A model generated the notes under the pieces. The model was not told the origin of the DNA. It searched no databases and was given only the letters and a program-made list of their open reading frames with translations. From Siphonodentalium dalli (Eukaryota; Mollusca; Scaphopoda; Gadilida; Siphonodentaliidae): DNA of 64,000 nucleotides. Position 1 is the stretch's first letter. Every line of letters starts with the position of its first letter. The position numbers were made by a program, and so were the translations under genes. The stretch spans positions 186,294,209 through 186,358,208 of the forward strand of contig CP136064.1 in NCBI GenBank assembly GCA_032622095.1, read 5' to 3'. Shown piece after piece: positions 1 through 11,675 of this stretch.

Positions 1-1142
1 TTAGATAAAATAACGCTATTTTTTCTTAACACCATCAGTTTGCCATCAGTTATTAGTTGCACAGACGGAGCTAAACTGTATGCCGGTTTATCATTTTAGC
101 AAACACTTACCCCCGTCTTGACAATAATGCACACAAACTGTCGGCGAGTTTCGCCACCCGAGGTTGTGTTTCATTGGAAAATCTCGGTTCGATTTGTCTC
201 GATAACATCCGATATACCTGTATTGTGATGTGTCAACACCGCCTGGAAGAAATGGATATCAAAATCAAAATCAAAATCGGATCAAAAATCGTGCTATGCT
301 ATTTCGAGTACCGTTGGATTGCTCATATATATGTAGAACTAGTTAGTTCGCGCCCGCCGTTTCCGCAACAGTGTCTTGGTCGGATTAAGCGGTGTGTGTG
401 TGTGTTGTATAGCAGAACGCTGTTTCAAATCTCGCGGCATGTTGTGACCCCTGGGCAAGGTCACGTGTACTGTGCTCGCTTCGTCGTACCTGGGCGAGAA
501 ATTGGCACCTGGTTGTTGGGTCAGCGTAAGCCGCTCTAGTGAAGCTCCTGTAAATTTAGCTTTACACCCCGGCTAATCAAATCGCTCCAATGCATGAAAA
601 ACATTTTTTGTATGAATCTGTATTTTGCCGGGGCCAAAATATAGACTTGAGCTAAAACTCACCCCGAAAATGACATTAATTGGAGAGTAAGCTGAACATG
701 AGAGCGGAGCGGAAGGTGGGAAATTCTAACACAATGTCATGATAATGATAGCACCAGTCACTCGGAAAGTTAAAACACGGATCATACCATTATTAGCGGT
801 CATGTGTGGGGTGGGGCTGCATGTGGCCATGCACAACACTTTCGACTGTAAAGTTTTGTATTTGTCTGGAGGGTTGCGGGTTGATTGGAAGTTAACTGAA
901 GGAAATCCAAATTTGTTTGGAATGTATAATCCACATTAATCTTTGGAATAATAACATTGAAGATATTCCAAAAACTGTTCACAAATATGCATGCGGAAAA
1001 TCTAGGTTTGGTTAATTCTTTTTGCATTGATGCTGATGATATTTCAACCCACAAACTTCCATCTAATCGTAATTGTCAGGTAATCATCGTATTGAAATGT
1101 CTCAATTCCGTATTACTTGGGTGTGAATCGGTTTATAAATAT
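1..1142. other. No supported gene (5' edge of window)
   Basis: I see no domain, repeat or splice-consistent coding signal here. The longest open frame (174-539, plus) has no recognisable motif and its composition looks like chance. A CAAAAT-type short repeat near 258-282 and a TG run near 391-402 are the only local structure. Confidence 0.6.
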
Positions 1143-1244
1143 GTTATAACCCGCCTGGGTATCTGTACAAGAAATACGTACAGACCGCGGCGCTAACGCG
1201 TCTTGGTCTGTATTCCTTGTACAAACACCCAAGCGGGTTATAAC
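1143..1244. repeat. Palindromic (fold-back) sequence, ~47-bp arms
   Basis: The left arm begins gttataacccgcctgggt and the right arm ends in its near-complement, acccaagcgggttataac. The shared inner block reads tgtacaag...tacagacc. The centre is GC-rich (gcggcgctaacgcg). This is the form of a short MITE or the hairpin end of a non-autonomous element. No transposase and no clear target-site duplication are visible. Confidence 0.75.
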
Positions 1245-3070
1245 CTATACGTCTTCCCTCTACTGGAAATAATTAATAACAAACACCCAATTATGTTTGG
1301 AAACAAGCCACGACGAGCGACTGTCCCGTGTATTGCTCTGATTGCACAATGATAGGCCTGACCACGTTGAACCAATACGTACGGCCCCAGTAACGACGGC
1401 GTCCCCACCGGCCAGAAAAAAACGCCATTCTGATTTTATATATTTTTTTATGGCGGAAATCTGTAACCAGAGCCTTTGTGAAGCCCGTCTACAGGGTGAA
1501 ATGCTGGTCCTCATCTCCATATTCATGTGTATATTCATATTGGCATGGACCCCAATCTTTGACAAACAATAATATAATTTACTTTCTATTATACCCGGTA
1601 TTGAATCTTTAACAACTTGTAAATGACATCGTCTTGAACAGACAAATGAATTCAGGTTCTGAGATTAGTTATAATTTCTTATTGGACTATTCGTGAATAC
1701 AAATATGACAATTTGCTTGAGTTCACTTCCGTGTGAAAACTTGTCTTTCCATGAATATATATAGCCCCTGCTATCTTGAATAATCCTTGTGAAAGAAAAG
1801 CTTGGGGCCAACATGACATGAATACACGTTTAATCACATCTTAAATGAATATCAATGAAATCCTCACAATATATAATTATGTAATAAACCTCTGAATTTG
1901 GCATGAGAACTTTCTATGCACTTTTGACCCGATAATCTATAGATTTTTCTAAACGCCTCGTTCGATTTTGACAAAACGTCATATACCATGCAACATTACC
2001 CCACATTACTATTATATTGTATACTGTGCGTCCAAATGACGCTCTGACATGTTTGACGTTTGTCGAATCTTGACAAATTGAATATTTGATTTTGTTAACA
2101 TTCTTCAGCTTTTATTCGACAAAAATTTCTAACAAAATTTTTGTTAGGAACTTGACGGGACGAACGCCATGCTAGAAATGAATCTCATTCCTGAACACGT
2201 GACGCGCTTTGTTACAGCTAAGCCACATTGGCTGTTACCTCGTCACCTGTTCATAAACAACCTTAATTACACACAATCGCGGAAACCCGTCGTTTCCCGC
2301 GCTGTCTAATTATGTTAACCCATATCGCCAAGACAAATGTTTTTCTCTATTACTACGAAACGCGAAAAACTATTATTTCGGCCAATTTGGCCGGTTACTT
2401 CATGTGAGTTTTTCATCTGACGTGTGTGTCGGACTAATGATATGGAGGATTTATGTAAATGTTAGCCCAAACTACATTTCCAAGTAACGATGGTTTTGTT
2501 GTTTATTTTGAGGAATAATACCGCGTCAGATGAATTCAGCCCAAATATGTTAACAGTTGTCGTGTAAAACATTCGGCAGTAAGTTAGCGTTATTTAGTAT
2601 TTGTGGATGTCCTTTAACATGGGGAAAATAGACTACTGCGCTTGAACGAGCATGTGAATTGTCGTTTTTATTGTATAGCAACTTTATAATCAATAACAGA
2701 GGCATTCCCTGTCAAATAAGGTCGCTCTATTTACGATACCAATTGGGGAACTTTGTAAATTAAATTACGCGTAAACTTAACCTGCTGCAAATAGAAAAGG
2801 TGTCGGAATAGGCGTACTCGCCCCATGGGCTAACTCGCCCAATCGGCGCGTGCCAACTCGGAATAAAAGGCCAACTCGGAATAAAAGATGCATACGGGGT
2901 GTTATATGGCGTTTGGTCCGTTGTTTCTCAATGAATATTATTGAAATTTGGTGTATATGTCCGGGCTGGGACATGGAATACAACAACGTTTGAATTGTTT
3001 TTAAATTTACAAATTTGTTGATTTTATTCATTTTGTTTTCGTTCTGAAACACACTATAAAGTGTATATAA
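1245..3070. other. No supported gene; minor repeats only
   Basis: Nothing coding can be supported. A 17-bp direct repeat (ccaactcggaataaaag) occurs twice in tandem near 2849-2886. A small hairpin of ctaacaaaa/ttttgttag lies near 2129-2150. The rest is AT-rich unassigned DNA. Confidence 0.55.
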
Positions 3071-3372
3071 TATAATAACGAACACGAGACATACATAATT
3101 TATGAACTGTTAACAAAAGATATCAAATTCAATACATGACAAAGATGACACAGTGGAGTTTATAAAGTGAACATAAAAACATTGAGGTAAGAATCTTTTT
3201 AAGGAATTCAACTTTATTTAATGATAATAAACACATAAATTAAAATAACAAACATGAGACATACATGATTTATAAACTGTTAACAACAGATATCAAACTC
3301 AATACATGACAAAGATGACTCAGTGAAGTTTATAAAGTGAACATAAAAATATTAAGGTAAAAATCTTTTTAA
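3071..3372. repeat. Direct duplication, ~130 bp x2, 176-bp spacing
   Basis: 3071-3203 and 3247-3372 align over their length (gagacatacat, gaactgttaacaa, caatacatgacaaagatga, gtttataaagtgaacat, gaatctttttaag) with scattered substitutions. No coding potential is seen in either copy. This is an old tandem duplication or two units of a repeat. Confidence 0.8.
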
Positions 3373-3379
3373 GCATTAC

Positions 3380-4695
3380 TAAACCGTTTAGCACAGTCCA
3401 CTTCACTCATCCGATCATCACTAAACTTCATATTTATCTTGATATTGATCTATCAGATGAGAGCTATCAAATATTTTTTTAATTTTATTGCATTTACGTT
3501 ATATGTTATCGCGTCATGTCGATATCTAGTATTACTTAGAAATTTCACCTTTCCAGATTCATAATTGCTCCATTGACTGTAACAGATGGAATTATTCCCC
3601 TCTTCGGATAGAGTGTCACTGAAACTTTATTTTGTCAGACTATCTGTATAGTCACTGATTATATATGGCAATAATCTGTAATAAGATGTAGCACTATTTT
3701 ATTTTATATTTACATGCAGTGCTGTTTTTATACAACAATTCTAATCCCCCCTAGATCATCATGTGATCGACCATACATCGCGCGAGGACCTGGTTGAATT
3801 AAGGGGGGTTTTTATGGATAACTTCTGTCCTCAAGCTAGATTATACTTATGACATTTAATGGCATGTTTCTAACATGGAGGGTTAGATATGCGTGAGACA
3901 CCACCACTCTTCAATTCACACCAAGTTATCAGCTGTCATATTCGGACATTAGAACCCATAGCCATGATATATGGTTTATTTTGTGTATACTAGTAATATT
4001 GTTATTTTCAGTACCTTTATATACCAGTACTGTGTATAACAATGCATATACATTAATCCATGTATACATGTATATTGATTCAACGGATTCAGTGGTTTTG
4101 TCCATCAGTCTATCAAATTTGCGGAGAAAACATGGCCACAAGCAGTACACCCTGTTACATTTCGAATTTGAATCAATTGGCGCACCCTGCAGCCAGCTTT
4201 TATTGGATAGTTTGGGTCACCGCTAGATGTGAGCCATGTTTTGTTCTCAAGCTGTCCTTGTGAAGACATCACTGCCAGCGGTGATCTTGAATTTTACTAT
4301 TTTTATGGCTAAATAATTTGGTTGATCCTACAGACGACACCCCTTGTCCGATCGTCACCAGATTCCACAATGATCTTCTGGATAACCAGGGGGAGAGTAA
4401 TCTAATTTTCCCGAATTTCGTTAAAAAACATTACCACAGGCAGCAATTTGGTATCTTACTGTTTGATCCTCTTTTGCGTGACTGAATTGTTTAGCAACTG
4501 TACAGTCATAGCCCTCATCTGATAGTCACCACACTTTATATTGATCTTCGGGCTGACAACTAGATGGGAGCTATCGAATGCTTTGAATTTTTTTGGAAAA
4601 CATTGTCGCCAGCAGTCATCTTCTATTTTGGTTTTTATATACATGTATATCTCTTCATTCGGATAGCCAGTATTACGTAGGTACTTCAACTTTCC
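3380..4695. repeat. Degenerate dispersed/tandem repeat family, first block
   Basis: Blocks resembling the 6.2-7.3 kb array recur here: 'catccgatcatcactaaact' near 3409, 'aaacatggccacaagcag' near 4126, 'gctagatgtgagcc' near 4221, 'aactagatgggagct' near 4559. The units are badly eroded and irregularly spaced. The short open frames in this block, such as 3981-4226, run across repeat units and are not genes. Confidence 0.6.
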
Positions 4696-4924
4696 GCATT
4701 CCTGTCATCATTTGAAATATAAAAATTTACCTGATACCATGCACCCTTCAAAATTTGTTTCGTCGTATCTATTTTAATGACCCGTATGGTAATATTGATA
4801 CAGATATATTTGTCAAACATTTCTTTGTACAATATACAGGTATTTAGTTTGTAACTAAATCTAGAAATATATAATAGTAGCTGGTGGACCCTACTTCGTC
4901 CGGGATGTTCCCCTCTGATTTTCG

Positions 4925-5262
4925 GAGAATTGCGCGATTTAACCTTGAATTGACCATTTTAAAGGTGAACGTCATGTCGGGTCACGATTTGACCCGCCCA
5001 AAACACTCCCCGGACAAAAGTCACGACAAAAGTACCCGTCGAAACCCGCCCGGCTTTACCCGATTTGACAATTTTGAATGTCAAGATCAGGTCAGGGTCA
5101 TAATTTGACCCACCCGAAACACTCCTGGGACAAAAGTAACAGTAGGTATTATATTTCGTTGAAATACTTCGTTTTACCAGATTTGACCTTGAATTGATCT
5201 TTTTGAATGTCAAAGTCAGGTCGGGATCAAGATTTGACCCGTACAAATAGTCCAGAAACATG
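4925..5262. repeat. Tandem repeat, ~125-bp unit, about 3 copies
   Basis: Each unit has a 'gatttgacc...ttttgaatgtcaa' block, then 'ggtc(a/g)gg(g/a)tca' and 'atttgacccgccc', then 'aaacactcc..ggacaaaagt'. Copies start near 4935, 5060 and 5180. Overlapping frames on both strands follow from the repeat and have no domain. Confidence 0.7.
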
Positions 5263-5614
5263 CCTACATCAGCACGTTCGAGAACATGGTCCCACGTGAA
5301 ATTGGACCCGTCAATATTGCTCCCGGGATCGAAGTAGTCCTACACACAAATTTTTAGTCGGATCGGTCAAGGTCCAGAAACATGCCTTTGAGCGAGGTCA
5401 AGTTGACACGTTAAATACCAAATCCGAGTCGGATCAGTCGAGCAGTGTTAGAGTCTATAACACATACACACATGCATTCATGCATACACACATACATACA
5501 GACAGGTGTTCCAAAATGTATAATCGATAGCTACAACAATTCTATGGTAGATAGTTCACGGCCGACCTGATGCATGCATCTTAGTTTTCTTGTTACTTAC
5601 TCATAGCTGGTGTA
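5262..5614. other. Unassigned DNA with a CATA-rich microsatellite
   Basis: No gene is seen. A degenerate (CATA/CACA)n stretch lies near 5458-5506. This segment precedes a LINE 3' end and may include part of its 3' untranslated region, but no coding remnant can be recognised. Confidence 0.5.
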
Positions 5615-5690
5615 ATAATGTGAAGCGCCTAGGGTCCGTTGGTGCTGGCCATAAGCGCTATATAAACACCATTAGTATTATAATTAACTG
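5615..5690 (+). mobile_element. 3' end of a 5'-truncated CR1/L2-like LINE
   Basis: The motif gtgaagcgcctagggtcc...ggccataagcgctatataaacacc followed by an attagtattata tail is the type of 3' terminus used by CR1/L2-like LINEs. The same motif in reverse complement ends the RT-bearing LINE at 36322-37735 (gaagcgcttggg and tatagcgcctca on the plus strand), so the two belong to one family. No coding sequence remains. Confidence 0.6.
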
Positions 5691-6190
5691 CTAGAAAATA
5701 AAATCCATTCATCGGAGGGAGAAGTAACACAATTTTAGAACTTTTTCTATTTGGCATACCAAGTGGAAAAAACTACTTTCCCCCGGATCCTTGACATCGA
5801 GATATGATATGCACGGTCTAGAAGTAATCTTTCTCACTCTGTATAGTAACATCATAATATTGTCGTCAAGCGAATGCTTCGTGGAAGCATTAGAATCTTC
5901 AAGAAGCACGATTTGTATTAAACCAAGTCTAATGGGGCGGGACTCGGTCGAAAACAGCATCATCCCAACCGATACCCCAATTGCAAGGTGTTGTGGTCCG
6001 AGAAAACTTAGTCTATATTTGTATAAACAAAACCCTCATTATACGTATGCGAATTGCGACCGTTCGCGGGTTAGACACGTTTTGTACCAATCGGGTGGCT
6101 AAGTTGAAATGACTGTGGCATTATAAATCGCTCCGTTTTTAGCTTAACTTGACGATATCAAGCTTGAGCTATTTGGTTGGCGTCCGTCGT
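5690..6190. other. No supported gene
   Basis: Two overlapping frames on opposite strands (5709-5963 minus, 5791-6102 plus) have no domain, signal peptide or splice context. Nothing else is recognised. Confidence 0.5.
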
Positions 6191-7330
6191 GCGAGCGTGC
6201 GTTAAAAACATCCTTTGGATCACCCAACAGGCCGCATCACCCATCCGAGCATCACCAAACTGTATCTTCGAAGTGACTTCTAGATGGGAGCCATTAATTT
6301 TTTCCGGAATTTGTTTTAAAACATGGCCTCCAGCAGCCATTTTGAATTTCTAAATTGAATCTATCGGCACACCCCTGCAACCCGAATTTATTGGAGAAAT
6401 ATTTTGAAAATTTACAGACATGTTTAGGATCACCTCTAGATAGGAGATATAGCAGATATCAGCCATCTTTAATTTTACTCTTTGCATGACTAAATCATTT
6501 GGCAAATCCTACAGACCACACCCCCATCTGATCGCCACCAAACTTCATATGGATCTTCGGGGTGACTTCTAGATGGAAGCCATCGATTATTTCCGAAATT
6601 AGTTAAAGACAGGACCGCCAGCAGCCATCTCGGGTTTCAAATTCGAATCCATCGGCACCCCATGGAACTCGCTTTTATTGGAGAAATGTTTTGAAACTTT
6701 TCAGGAATTATTAGGATCACCTATAGATGAAATCTATCATATTTAACAATTTTCGATGAAAAACATGGCCACCGGCAGTAATCTTGTATGTAACTCTTTG
6801 CATGGCTAAATCCTTCGGCACACCCTACAGACCACATTCCTCTTACATTCATCACTAAACTTTATATGCATATTCAGGGTAACCTCTAGATGTGAGCCAT
6901 CGATTTTTTCAGGAATTCGTTAAAAACATGGTTTCCAGCAGTCATCTTGGAGTTTCCTCTTTGAATGACTAAATCCTTCGACACAACCTACAGGCCACAC
7001 CCTTCTTCCGATCGTCACGGATCTTCGGGGTGACCTCTAGATAGGCGCCAACGATATTTTCTGAATTTCGTTAAAAAGCATGGTCGCCAGCGGCCATCTA
7101 CGATTTTACACTGCATGTTCATGCCTAAAATCCTTTCGCACACCATATATGCCACATCCCTCATCCAAACTTCATATGGTTCTTTCGGGTGACCTCAAGA
7201 TACAAGCTGTCCATTTTATCCCAAAATTTAAAAAACATGACCCCCTGCAGCCATCTTGGATTTCACATTTGAATCCTCGACACACCATGCAGCCCACATC
7301 TATTGGAGAAATGTTTGAAATGAAAATAAT
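6190..7330. repeat. Degenerate tandem array, ~150-bp unit, about 7 copies
   Basis: A unit recurs in which 'catccgatcgtcaccaaact' is followed by 'gatcttcggggtgacctcta', 'gatgggagccatcgatt', 'ggaatt.gttaaaaacatg', 'gccagcagccatcttg', then 'tttgcatg.ctaaatcctt' and 'cggcacaccctacag'. The 'ctctagat' landmark lies near 6282, 6431, 6570, 6723, 6886, 7036 and 7193, giving a period near 150 bp. Older blocks of the same family lie at 3.4-4.7 kb. Open frames in this span are repeat shadows. Confidence 0.75.
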
Positions 7331-7518
7331 TTAATGTACACATTCAATCATTAAACTGAAACTTTTTTTCCATAATACAACTTCCATCGGGATACAATCC
7401 TCATATCGTGTCGTACATGTATATACCATAATGAGTGGAGGTACATGTACGCTGGCTCAGTATGCTGCGTTCTGTTTCTTATGTATGTTAACAAGTTATC
7501 ACTTCTTTGTCGAAATGA

Positions 7519-7700
7519 CAATATTATGGTCAGAATAGAAATCACCATATTACGGTCAGAATAGTAATGACCATATTACGGTCAGAATAGTAATGACCAT
7601 ATTACGGTCAGAATGGTAATGACCATATTACAGTCAGAATTATAATGACCATATTACGGTCAGAACCGTAATGTCCATATTACGTTCATACTGGTATATT
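7519..7700. repeat. 26-bp minisatellite, ~7 copies
   Basis: The unit is 'ccatattacggtcagaatag' plus 'taatga'. The copies are well preserved in the middle and eroded at the ends. Each unit contains a short inverted motif, tgaccatattacggtca, so single strands could form serial hairpins. Flanks on both sides are unassigned. Confidence 0.9.
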
Positions 7701-7734
7701 TAGATGGTTCTCAAACCAGATAAAGTGACAAAGT

Positions 7735-8076
7735 GGTTTCAATTATAATCCTGCACAACATGTCATTGGGTGAAATGCTTCATAACTGTATGTACGCATG
7801 TGTAATGCTATTAATAAATGTACTATGTTTCGGCCCAGAGTATAAAACTTTCAACCGAACATGGTATTTTAACGTACTTACCAGGTGTAAGAACCAACCC
7901 ATATAAGAAGGTAGTCAATCCCAGTACATGTAGCGTGATCATTTCTAATCCAACAGCATATTGTCCAATCCTGTCGGATAACCTACGCCATTCTGACAGA
8001 ATGTAAGCAATAATACGACTTGGTTTCAATTATAACCCTACACAACAGGTCCTTGAATGAAATGCTTCATAAATTT
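7735..8076. repeat. Pair of ~55-bp direct repeats
   Basis: 7735-7790 and 8020-8076 share 'ggtttcaattataa.cct' and 'gaaatgcttcataa'. Between them is unassigned DNA with chance frames on both strands (7818-8029). No coding call is supported. Confidence 0.6.
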
Positions 8077-8276
8077 CACATGTCATTCTAAATTATGAGA
8101 AATGCGGCGATTTAGAACCAAATATCTCGTTCTTTTGCAACGCATCGGAGAACTTCGCATTCCGGATAAAATATTTAATCACATAATTAGCAATATTACG
8201 ACTGTTCAATGCGTCAAGGTGATGCATTTCTAAATCGCTGCGACCTATTCTATGCAGTGATGAATACGCATAGCCT

Positions 8277-8885
8277 TCACACGGTAGCGTACATTAATAC
8301 GACGGATACGTTTTCTGCATGTAGTAACATCACATGAGCTCCGAGAATAGGATATTGCACAACACTTATTGATCGGAATTGTTCCTTCACTGTAAATTTA
8401 TGGTCGCGGCACGCGAAATAATCAGTTAACCCAGGAAATGCAGATAACAAAAGTGCATAATTCAGATGAGTTATCGAGAGCAATTGACAATGTAATAATT
8501 GATTCAGCCTATTTTTTGGCTATTCTCTAGCAGAATCGTAAAGCCAGTGAACACCTGATTCACTAATCGTATATATGTGCATCGATTTAATACATAATTA
8601 TATACCTCATGTAAATATCATTTGCACCAGTATATATCCCAAGCACACTCTTGAACTACACTCTCTTCCAAGAGGAGGTAATAAAGATATATACATAGCC
8701 GCCACATGGTACCGTACATTACTGCGACGGCTACACTTTCTGCATGTAGTCACATCACATGAGCTCCGAGAATAGGATGTTGCACAAAACTTATTGGTCG
8801 GAAATGTTCCTTCACTGTAAATGTATTGTCGCTGCATGCAAAATAAGAGGTTACCACAATAAATGCGGATAACAAAAACGATTTT
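8277..8885. repeat. Direct duplication of a ~180-bp block
   Basis: 8277-8458 and 8699-8882 are alike over about 180 bp: gtaccgtacatta.tacgac, tctgcatgtagt, catcacatgagctccgagaa, taggat.ttgcaca, cttattg.tcgga, tgttccttcactgtaaat. On the minus strand copy 1 keeps a short open frame and copy 2 has a different one with six cysteines. Neither frame is preserved between copies, so I treat this as a non-coding duplication or a decayed exon rather than a gene. Confidence 0.65.
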
Positions 8886-9493
8886 GTTGTCAATAAATCC
8901 TATGCCATATATATATATCGCCACACATATGCATATCTCACCTCATGCTAATTCCAATTAGCGGCGCATATCTACGTCGAATTCGTGTTTTCTATTGTGA
9001 ATTAAAATGTAAGTATCCAAATTTCTTACTTATAATGTTTTGTGGCTTTGTTGTTCCCCATCGTGTGTTATAATGTGTCCACAAGACGGATTTTAGCATA
9101 TTTTGATAGTTTTCATTGGCGACTCCCATATGACTAATGCACAAAATGATCTCAAAGGGAAAAAAGCTGCAAAGAACATATCGTAGGAGTTGGTCCCAAA
9201 ATGTCATCGCGGCTTGCCAAATTTACCGGAAGAAACATCTATTTAGTTGTGTAGTATATGTTCTTGTGTATATTTTGGTGGGTGGAAACTCGACAGTCCC
9301 CATTTTAGTTGCGCAAGCTTAATTTGCATAGAGTTGACACATAATCGCTGAAGACAAATACTTCAATGCTACACAGAACAAATCAATTCGGTTGCCATAA
9401 TTACATGTAATTCATATTTAAAAGCTTTTGTGTCCGGGTCAGAAATATTGATTTGGAGACAGAGGTGATGTGGACTGCGCATTGTATAACACA
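8886..9493. other. No supported gene
   Basis: No repeat or domain is recognised. The frames on both strands (8992-9207, 9137-9322) are short and overlap each other. An (AT)n stretch lies near 8904-8918. Confidence 0.5.
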
Positions 9494-9617
9494 TCGCTCA
9501 TACATGGGCCAAATACGGATAAGTAATTTATTTCACTGTATGTTCCATAATGTCAGCTCATACATGGGCCAAATAGGGATAAGTAATTTATATCAATGTA
9601 TGTTCCATAAGGTCAAT
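9494..9617. repeat. Tandem duplication, ~60 bp x2
   Basis: 'gctcatacatgggccaaata' with 'gggataagtaattta' and 'tgtatgttccataa' occurs twice head to tail. An open frame runs through both units because the unit is a multiple of three. There is no other coding evidence. Confidence 0.8.
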
Positions 9618-10239
9618 ATGTTATATGTGCATTCATGTTAAACAGAAGTGGGGTGCATCCCGTGAGGTGTGGTGTAGGAGTCCTGGGGGTGATAGGGCGG
9701 CCGTAGTATGTGAGGCATCGACCTGCGGATGCGACATGGTCCTCTTTGGTCCTACATGTACATATCTTCATGTCGGGTGGTTGAGTTGACCTGGCTCAAC
9801 CAATTGGCTAGTCACGCCTCTCCACAGTGTTTCAGATTAAATTTGTTGTATATGTTGTATTGCTCGTCTGGTGTCTGAAGTATTGTTTTCAGTTCTGTTC
9901 ACGTAAAATGTTTCCGTTCTCTCCTGTCTTTTGTGTTCGTCCTGATGTTTGTTGTGTGTTGAATCCTGTATTGTTCGCGTCTGTCTTACTGTGGAGAGGT
10001 ACCGATAGGCTGCTATATCCAGTGGCTAAACGGGTCACCGCTTCAGATATGTACCAATCTCAGCCCCCGACCAAAATTTGTCTAGTTGTCGATTTTTTGC
10101 TTTTCGTATGGTGATTAAAACAAAATATTGCTCGCAAGAATGGTGACTCACCAATGATGCTGTGGTATTCCATCAGTACTTGGTTCTTGGCTTTGACCCA
10201 AATGTGAAAAGACCTTCTATCTAAAGTTTGTCATTGATA
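9618..10239. other. No confident gene; possibly the 5' part of the adjoining LINE relic
   Basis: A frame at 9827-10114 (plus) is hydrophobic at its N terminus but has no recognisable domain. It lies just before the ORF1 remnant on the same strand and may be retrotransposon 5' sequence. Nothing else is seen. Confidence 0.4.
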
Positions 10240-10676
10240 AAACGTTGCAGAAGTCCGTATATTTACAAAGACTGTTGATGGACTAAACGTTCCTCTGAAT
10301 AGTTATCTTCTGACATTCAACCGTTGCGAACATCCACCGACATTGAAGGTTGGGTACATGTCGATATATATAAGTGCCCATGTTCCAAATCCATTACGAT
10401 GTTTTAAATGCCAGGTATATGGCCATGGCCATGAATATTGTAAAACTAAAGAAACCATTTGTGCACGCTGTTCTGTTTTCTGGTCATGATCTGGTCAAGG
10501 ATTGTACAAATCCTAAAATAGTTCGAATTGTAAATTGTCAATGGATCGTTCGTATATTCAAGATTCATCGATGTAAAGCTGAGAAGCATCTATCATATAT
10601 AGATGCTAAGAAAATAAATGGTCCTCGACCATCTAGCACTCAGGCACAGAGTAAAACCAAACTCGACAGCACATAA
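10240..10676 (+). pseudogene. LINE ORF1 remnant with CCHC zinc knuckles (5' part)
   Basis: Translation around 10255-10480 gives 'KTVDGLNVPLNSYLLTF' followed by 'HVPNPLRCFKCQVYGHGH' and 'EYCKTKETICARC'. This is the pre-knuckle 'IPNPLRCFKCQ.(F/Y)GH' context and CX2CX4HX4C finger of the gag-like ORF1 proteins of Jockey/I-type LINEs, which bind the element RNA. After the second CX2C the frame shifts by one nucleotide near 10480. The continuation 'GHDLVKDCTNPK' and 'AEKHLSYI' lies in the 10374-10676 frame. The ORF also carries stop codons. It is interrupted at about 10676 by a hairpin element and resumes near 11335. Confidence 0.8.
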
Positions 10677-11334
10677 TTATAGAATACACCCACAGTAGCC
10701 GAGAATACCTAATTTTCACCACGAGTGGAATTGTGGGTTTAACCACGAGCCTTTTGTCGAGTGGTAAAACCACAATACCACGAGTGGTGAAATTTTGTAC
10801 TCTCGGCTACTATGGGTGTATTTTATTTATGCCATAATTATCATTTTTGATTGGTTCCGCGAATTCAACTACTCCGTTGTTTACTTTTGATGTGTATCCT
10901 CACCGGGAGACACAATACGACGCTACAAGGAATGTGCGTCAGGCGTAGTGAAGCATACATTTACGTCATGACGTCAGTCTGTTTCTGAGCCACCGGTCAC
11001 TTGATACAACAATTCATATGTTTCTTAGTTCATACAACACTAGCAAGCTACATTTGATTGAAATGCCGGCAATCTTCCTCATATCTAAGTGAAATTATGA
11101 CAACTTACAATTTTAAATGAATGTAACATAACAACTCTTTTCCCAACTACGATGTAGTTCTACTATGGGTATAAACGTTTAACACTTGGAATTACGTTTG
11201 AAAAATTTCACCCACAGTAGAAATTTATACCCCACAGTAGGAAGCTTTATACCCAAAGTAGGGGTGTAAAAATGAAATTTACAAAATGGGTGTTATACAC
11301 ACAATAGAATAGGCAATTATGGTATAAATATATA
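10676..11334. mobile_element. Hairpin-headed non-autonomous element inside LINE ORF1
   Basis: 10687-10820 is a long imperfect palindrome. 'cacccacagtagccgagaa' on the left matches 'ttgtactctcggctactatg' on the right, with a 'accacgagtgg' block mirrored inside. The motif acccacagtag or its complement recurs near 11160, 11212, 11232 and 11253. The outer ends (ataattata near 10675; ggcaattatggtataaa near 11308) are inverted copies of the 'tttatgccataattatc' just right of the hairpin. No ORF is present. The ORF1 sequence on the two sides is continuous in sense, so this is an insertion. Confidence 0.7.
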
Positions 11335-11675
11335 TCACTCGCAACACAAGTTATTCCTGTTTCAGCACCTCACGCGGAAGCTATGGATACAACTTCTGCC
11401 TTGTAGACGTTTCCTTCGAAACGATCTATGCAAGTTGATGATATTGTTCCAAAAGAAGTATTGCCCGTTGCTTCGAAACACAGATCGCCAAAGTCACTCA
11501 AATGTTTCCTTCTCTCGGAAAGAGAGGTACATCTCCGAGCTTTCATAATTTGACCACACGATTGAAGAGAAACGGTTAACTATCAAAGACAAGAAACAGT
11601 ATGTGTGGATCGAGGCTGTCGGTTGGGTGAAGGATGACATTCTGTCTCACCCACCCGACCATAAGCTTGAACATT
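11335..11675 (+). pseudogene. LINE ORF1 remnant, 3' part
   Basis: Frames here read 'QVIPVSAPHAEAMDTTSAL' and, after breaks, 'SKHRSPKSLKCF' and 'WIEAVGWVKDDILSHPPDHK'. The low-complexity, basic, Ser/Pro-rich character is that of the C-terminal region of LINE ORF1, and it follows the knuckle segment in the same orientation once the hairpin insertion is skipped. Several stops and frameshifts make it non-functional. ORF2 is missing altogether, so the element has suffered a large internal deletion. Confidence 0.55.

Noticed and set aside
174-539. 121-codon plus-strand frame
   Set aside because: No domain, signal peptide or homology cue, and low-complexity KIKIKI. A frame of this length is expected by chance in 64 kb.
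1143-1244. Palindrome considered as a transcription terminator hairpin
   Set aside because: Arms are too long and there is no neighbouring gene. It fits a MITE-like fold-back better.
7519-7700. 26-bp repeats as a CRISPR array
   Set aside because: Head-to-tail units with no spacers, in eukaryotic DNA. It is a minisatellite.
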